From positions 124,001-188,000 of the forward strand of contig NZ_CAIJDE010000034.1 in NCBI RefSeq assembly GCF_903819335.1: a stretch of 64,000 bases of DNA, in the 5' to 3' direction. This document shows, piece by piece, positions 62,211 to 64,000 of this stretch. The stretch is from Flavobacterium panici. Lineage in GTDB: Bacteria; Bacteroidota; Bacteroidia; Flavobacteriales; Flavobacteriaceae. The position numbers and the translations under genes are program-made. The notes under the pieces were generated by a model. The model searched no databases and was not told where the DNA came from. It saw only the letters and a program-made list of their open reading frames with translations. Positions within the stretch are counted from its first letter, which is position 1. Every line of letters starts with the position of its first letter.

Positions 62211-63281
62211 ATGGCTTCACAATTATTTTCTCCCCTAACTTTAAAAAACATCACCTTAAAAAATAGAATTGTTATTTCGCCAATGTGCCAATATTCGGCA
62301 GTTGACGGGTTTGCAAACGACTGGCATCTGGTTCATTTAGGAAGCCGTGCAAGCGGAGGCGCCGGATTAATTATTCAGGAAGCCACAGCTGTTTCTCCCG
62401 AAGCAAGAATTTCTCCTGCCGATTTAGGAATCTGGAAAGACGAACATATCGAAAAACTAAAACAAATCAACGAATTTATAGTTTCTCAAAATGCTGTTCC
62501 CGGAATTCAACTGGCGCATGCCGGAAGAAAAGCAAGTGTTTCTTCTCCGTGGGAAGGAAATAAAAAATTAGATTTCGCTCAAGGCGGATGGCAGACAGTT
62601 TCTGCAAGTGCAATTCCGTATCACGACGGAGAACCTTTTCTTCCCGAAGCTTTAGACAAAGACGGAATCCAAAAAGTAATTTCTGATTTTAAAAACGCAA
62701 CAAAAAGAGTTGTCAAAGCCGGATATAAAGTTTTAGAAATTCATGCCGCACACGGTTATTTACTGCATCAGTTTTTATCGCCTTTAACGAATGTAAGAAC
62801 CGATGAATATGGAGGAAGCTTTGAAAACAGAATCCGTTTTACACTCGAAATTGTAGAAGCTGTTCAAACCGAATGGCCTTCAGATTTACCTTTAATCGTA
62901 AGAATTTCAGCAACAGACTGGGCAGAAAACGGATGGAATCCTGAAGAATCGGTACAGCTTTCAAAAATATTAAAAGAAAAAGGAGTAGATTTAATCGATG
63001 TTTCGTCTGGCGGATTGGTTTCGCATCAAAAAATTGCGATTGGTCCGGGTTATCAGGTTTCTTTCGCAGAAAAAGTGAAAAAAGAAGCCAATATTTTGAC
63101 AGGAGCAGTTGGTTTAATCACCGAAGCCAAACAAGCCGAAGAAATTTTGAAAAACAATCAGGCCGATTTAATTTTGTTTGCCAGAGAATCTTTAAGAAAT
63201 CCAAATTTACCGTTAGATTTCGCCAAAGAATTAGACAGCGATATTCAATGGCCAAAACAATACGAACGAGCAAAGCTTTAA
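62211..63281 (+). CDS. Old Yellow Enzyme-family NADPH oxidoreductase
   Basis: A 356-residue FMN-binding TIM-barrel protein of the YqjM/NamA type. Start SPLTLKNITLKNRIVISPMCQYS, substrate-site HAGRKAS, HAAHGYLLHQFLSP (His-x-x-His), YGGSFENRIRF and a late phosphate-binding LTGAVGLI segment are all intact. It reduces activated C=C bonds. It starts 115 bp after the peptide cassette and seems unrelated to it; it marks where ordinary chromosomal genes resume. Confidence 0.92.
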   Translation: MASQLFSPLTLKNITLKNRIVISPMCQYSAVDGFANDWHLVHLGSRASGGAGLIIQEATAVSPEARISPADLGIWKDEHIEKLKQINEFIVSQNAVPGIQLAHAGRKASVSSPWEGNKKLDFAQGGWQTVSASAIPYHDGEPFLPEALDKDGIQKVISDFKNATKRVVKAGYKVLEIHAAHGYLLHQFLSPLTNVRTDEYGGSFENRIRFTLEIVEAVQTEWPSDLPLIVRISATDWAENGWNPEESVQLSKILKEKGVDLIDVSSGGLVSHQKIAIGPGYQVSFAEKVKKEANILTGAVGLITEAKQAEEILKNNQADLILFARESLRNPNLPLDFAKELDSDIQWPKQYERAKL

Positions 63282-63291
63282 ATTTTTATTA

Positions 63292-63453
63292 GCCACAGAT
63301 TGTACAGATTAAAGTGATTTTTTTAGTTTTGGTTGCCACGAATTTCACGAATTATCACGAATTTTAAAGCTTTTCTATACGCACCGATTTGTGTAAATTA
63401 GTGAAATTCGCGGCAAAAAAGAAAAATCCTTTTTAATCACATTAATCTGTGGC
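63292..63453. repeat. Nested inverted repeats between two genes
   Basis: Outer arms GCCACAGATT (63292-63301) and AATCTGTGGC (63444-63453); inner arms GCCACGAATTTCAC (63335-63348) and GTGAAATTCGCGGC (63401-63414). Halves resembling the inner arm also occur at 44125-44152 (AATTCGTGCAATTCGTGGC). The rest of the gap is AT-rich. No gene seen. Confidence 0.65.
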
Positions 63454-63468
63454 AAAAAAACATACAAA

Positions 63469-64000
63469 ATGAAAAAAATAAAAACAGCACTATTATCATA
63501 CGGAATGTCGGGAAAGGTTTTTCACGCACCTTTTTTAGATATCCATCCGGGTTTTGAATTATTAGGATCTTGGGAAAGAAGCAAAAAACTAATTCAGGAA
63601 GATTATCCATACGTAAAAAGTTATCCTTCAATCGACGATTTATTAGCCGATGATGTTGACTTGGTAATTGTAAACACACCAGTAGGAACGCATTATGAAT
63701 ATGCTAAAAAAGTACTTCTGGCAGGAAAACATGCCGTTGTTGAAAAAGCTTTCACAACAACTGTAGCCGAGGCTGAAGAATTAGCCAAAATCGCTCACGA
63801 AAAAGGATTAAAATTAGCCGTTTTTCAAAACAGAAGATGGGACAGTGATTTTAAAACCATTCAAAAAATAATCAATGAAGGTGTTCTGGGAGATTTAGTA
63901 GAAGCCGAATTTCACTTCGACAGATACAATCCGTTATTAAGCCCAAAAGCCCATAAAGAAACTGCCAATGACGGAGCCGGAGTTTTAAAAGATTTAGGTC
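63469..64000 (+). CDS. Gfo/Idh/MocA-family oxidoreductase, 5' part
   Basis: The first 177 residues of an NAD(P)-dependent oxidoreductase; the window ends inside the gene. The Rossmann start is KTALLSYGMSGKVFHAPFL (Gly-rich loop), followed by VDLVIVNTPVGTHYEYAKKVLLAGKH, VVEKAFTTT and LAVFQNRRWDSDF, where a Lys in EKA is the usual catalytic residue. It resembles YhhX/scyllo-inositol-type dehydrogenases. Substrate unknown. Confidence 0.88.
   Translation, partial: MKKIKTALLSYGMSGKVFHAPFLDIHPGFELLGSWERSKKLIQEDYPYVKSYPSIDDLLADDVDLVIVNTPVGTHYEYAKKVLLAGKHAVVEKAFTTTVAEAEELAKIAHEKGLKLAVFQNRRWDSDFKTIQKIINEGVLGDLVEAEFHFDRYNPLLSPKAHKETANDGAGVLKDLG

Noticed and set aside
1..64000. CRISPR array, rRNA operon, prophage, or IS transposase
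   Set aside because: No regularly spaced repeats with unique spacers, no 16S/23S segments, no phage structural genes and no transposase were recognised in any frame.

Overview
The window is a low-GC, gene-dense chromosomal segment from a member of the Bacteroidota, most likely a Flavobacterium of the F. johnsoniae type. The reasons are the TAnnTTTG promoter boxes upstream of many genes, the near absence of Shine-Dalgarno sites, Bacteroidota-only families (IPExxxVDY protein, GH127, DUF6249, long-form PurF), the acpP-fabF-rnc-IPExxxVDY-pyk gene order, and hairpin-type intergenic repeats. The genus is inferred from style; no 16S rRNA gene is present.

Layout. 1-10.9 kb: an arabinan/L-arabinose utilization locus (GH43 fragment, GH43, GH127, GH51, then araB-araD-araA and a mutarotase). 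The enzymes cut arabinan to L-arabinose outside the cytoplasm, and AraA, AraB and AraD convert it to D-xylulose-5-phosphate. A near-perfect palindrome sits at the araB promoter. 11.1-13.7 kb: accessory genes (SEFIR-domain protein, OsmC-like protein, a toxin-antitoxin pair) and tRNA-Leu(CAA). 13.9-21 kb: housekeeping genes prs, rplY, pth, sod, purF and a PfkB kinase, with two tandem small-RNA-like units downstream of purF. 21.2-24.6 kb: a second toxin-antitoxin pair, an alpha/beta hydrolase, and an ECF sigma/anti-sigma pair facing a DUF6249 gene through matching ECF promoters. 24.6-30.6 kb: rnhA, purN, acpP, fabF, rnc, IPExxxVDY, pyk.

30.9-43.5 kb: a one-direction cluster of envelope proteins built around a formylglycine sulfatase: HAD lipoprotein, two DUF1254/DUF1214 lipoproteins, a kinase-like DUF2252 protein, DUF4136 lipoprotein, membrane AraC regulator, and three outer-membrane beta-barrel candidates. 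43.5-47.3 kb: AlkB-like dioxygenase, CPBP protease, AraC regulator, C1 peptidase.

47.5-52.8 kb: the strongest candidate for a little-described system, a tightly packed four-gene operon of DNA methyltransferase, phosphoribosyltransferase-like protein, ORC/CDC6-like ATPase and a Rossmann protein with a CARF-like DITG motif. It looks like a nucleotide-signalled conflict (defense) system. 52.8-56.5 kb: XRE regulator, a TPR protein followed by a nest of inverted-repeat elements, two identical tRNA-Asn genes, rseP. 56.6-62.1 kb: a peptide secretion cassette (HTH regulator, double-glycine leader peptides, tiny membrane peptides sharing a glycine/aromatic motif, a split DUF3267 gene with a slippery heptamer, DUF2007, HlyD, C39 ABC transporter), bounded by a perfect 21-bp direct repeat. 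62.2-64 kb: an Old Yellow Enzyme homologue and a truncated Gfo/Idh/MocA oxidoreductase.
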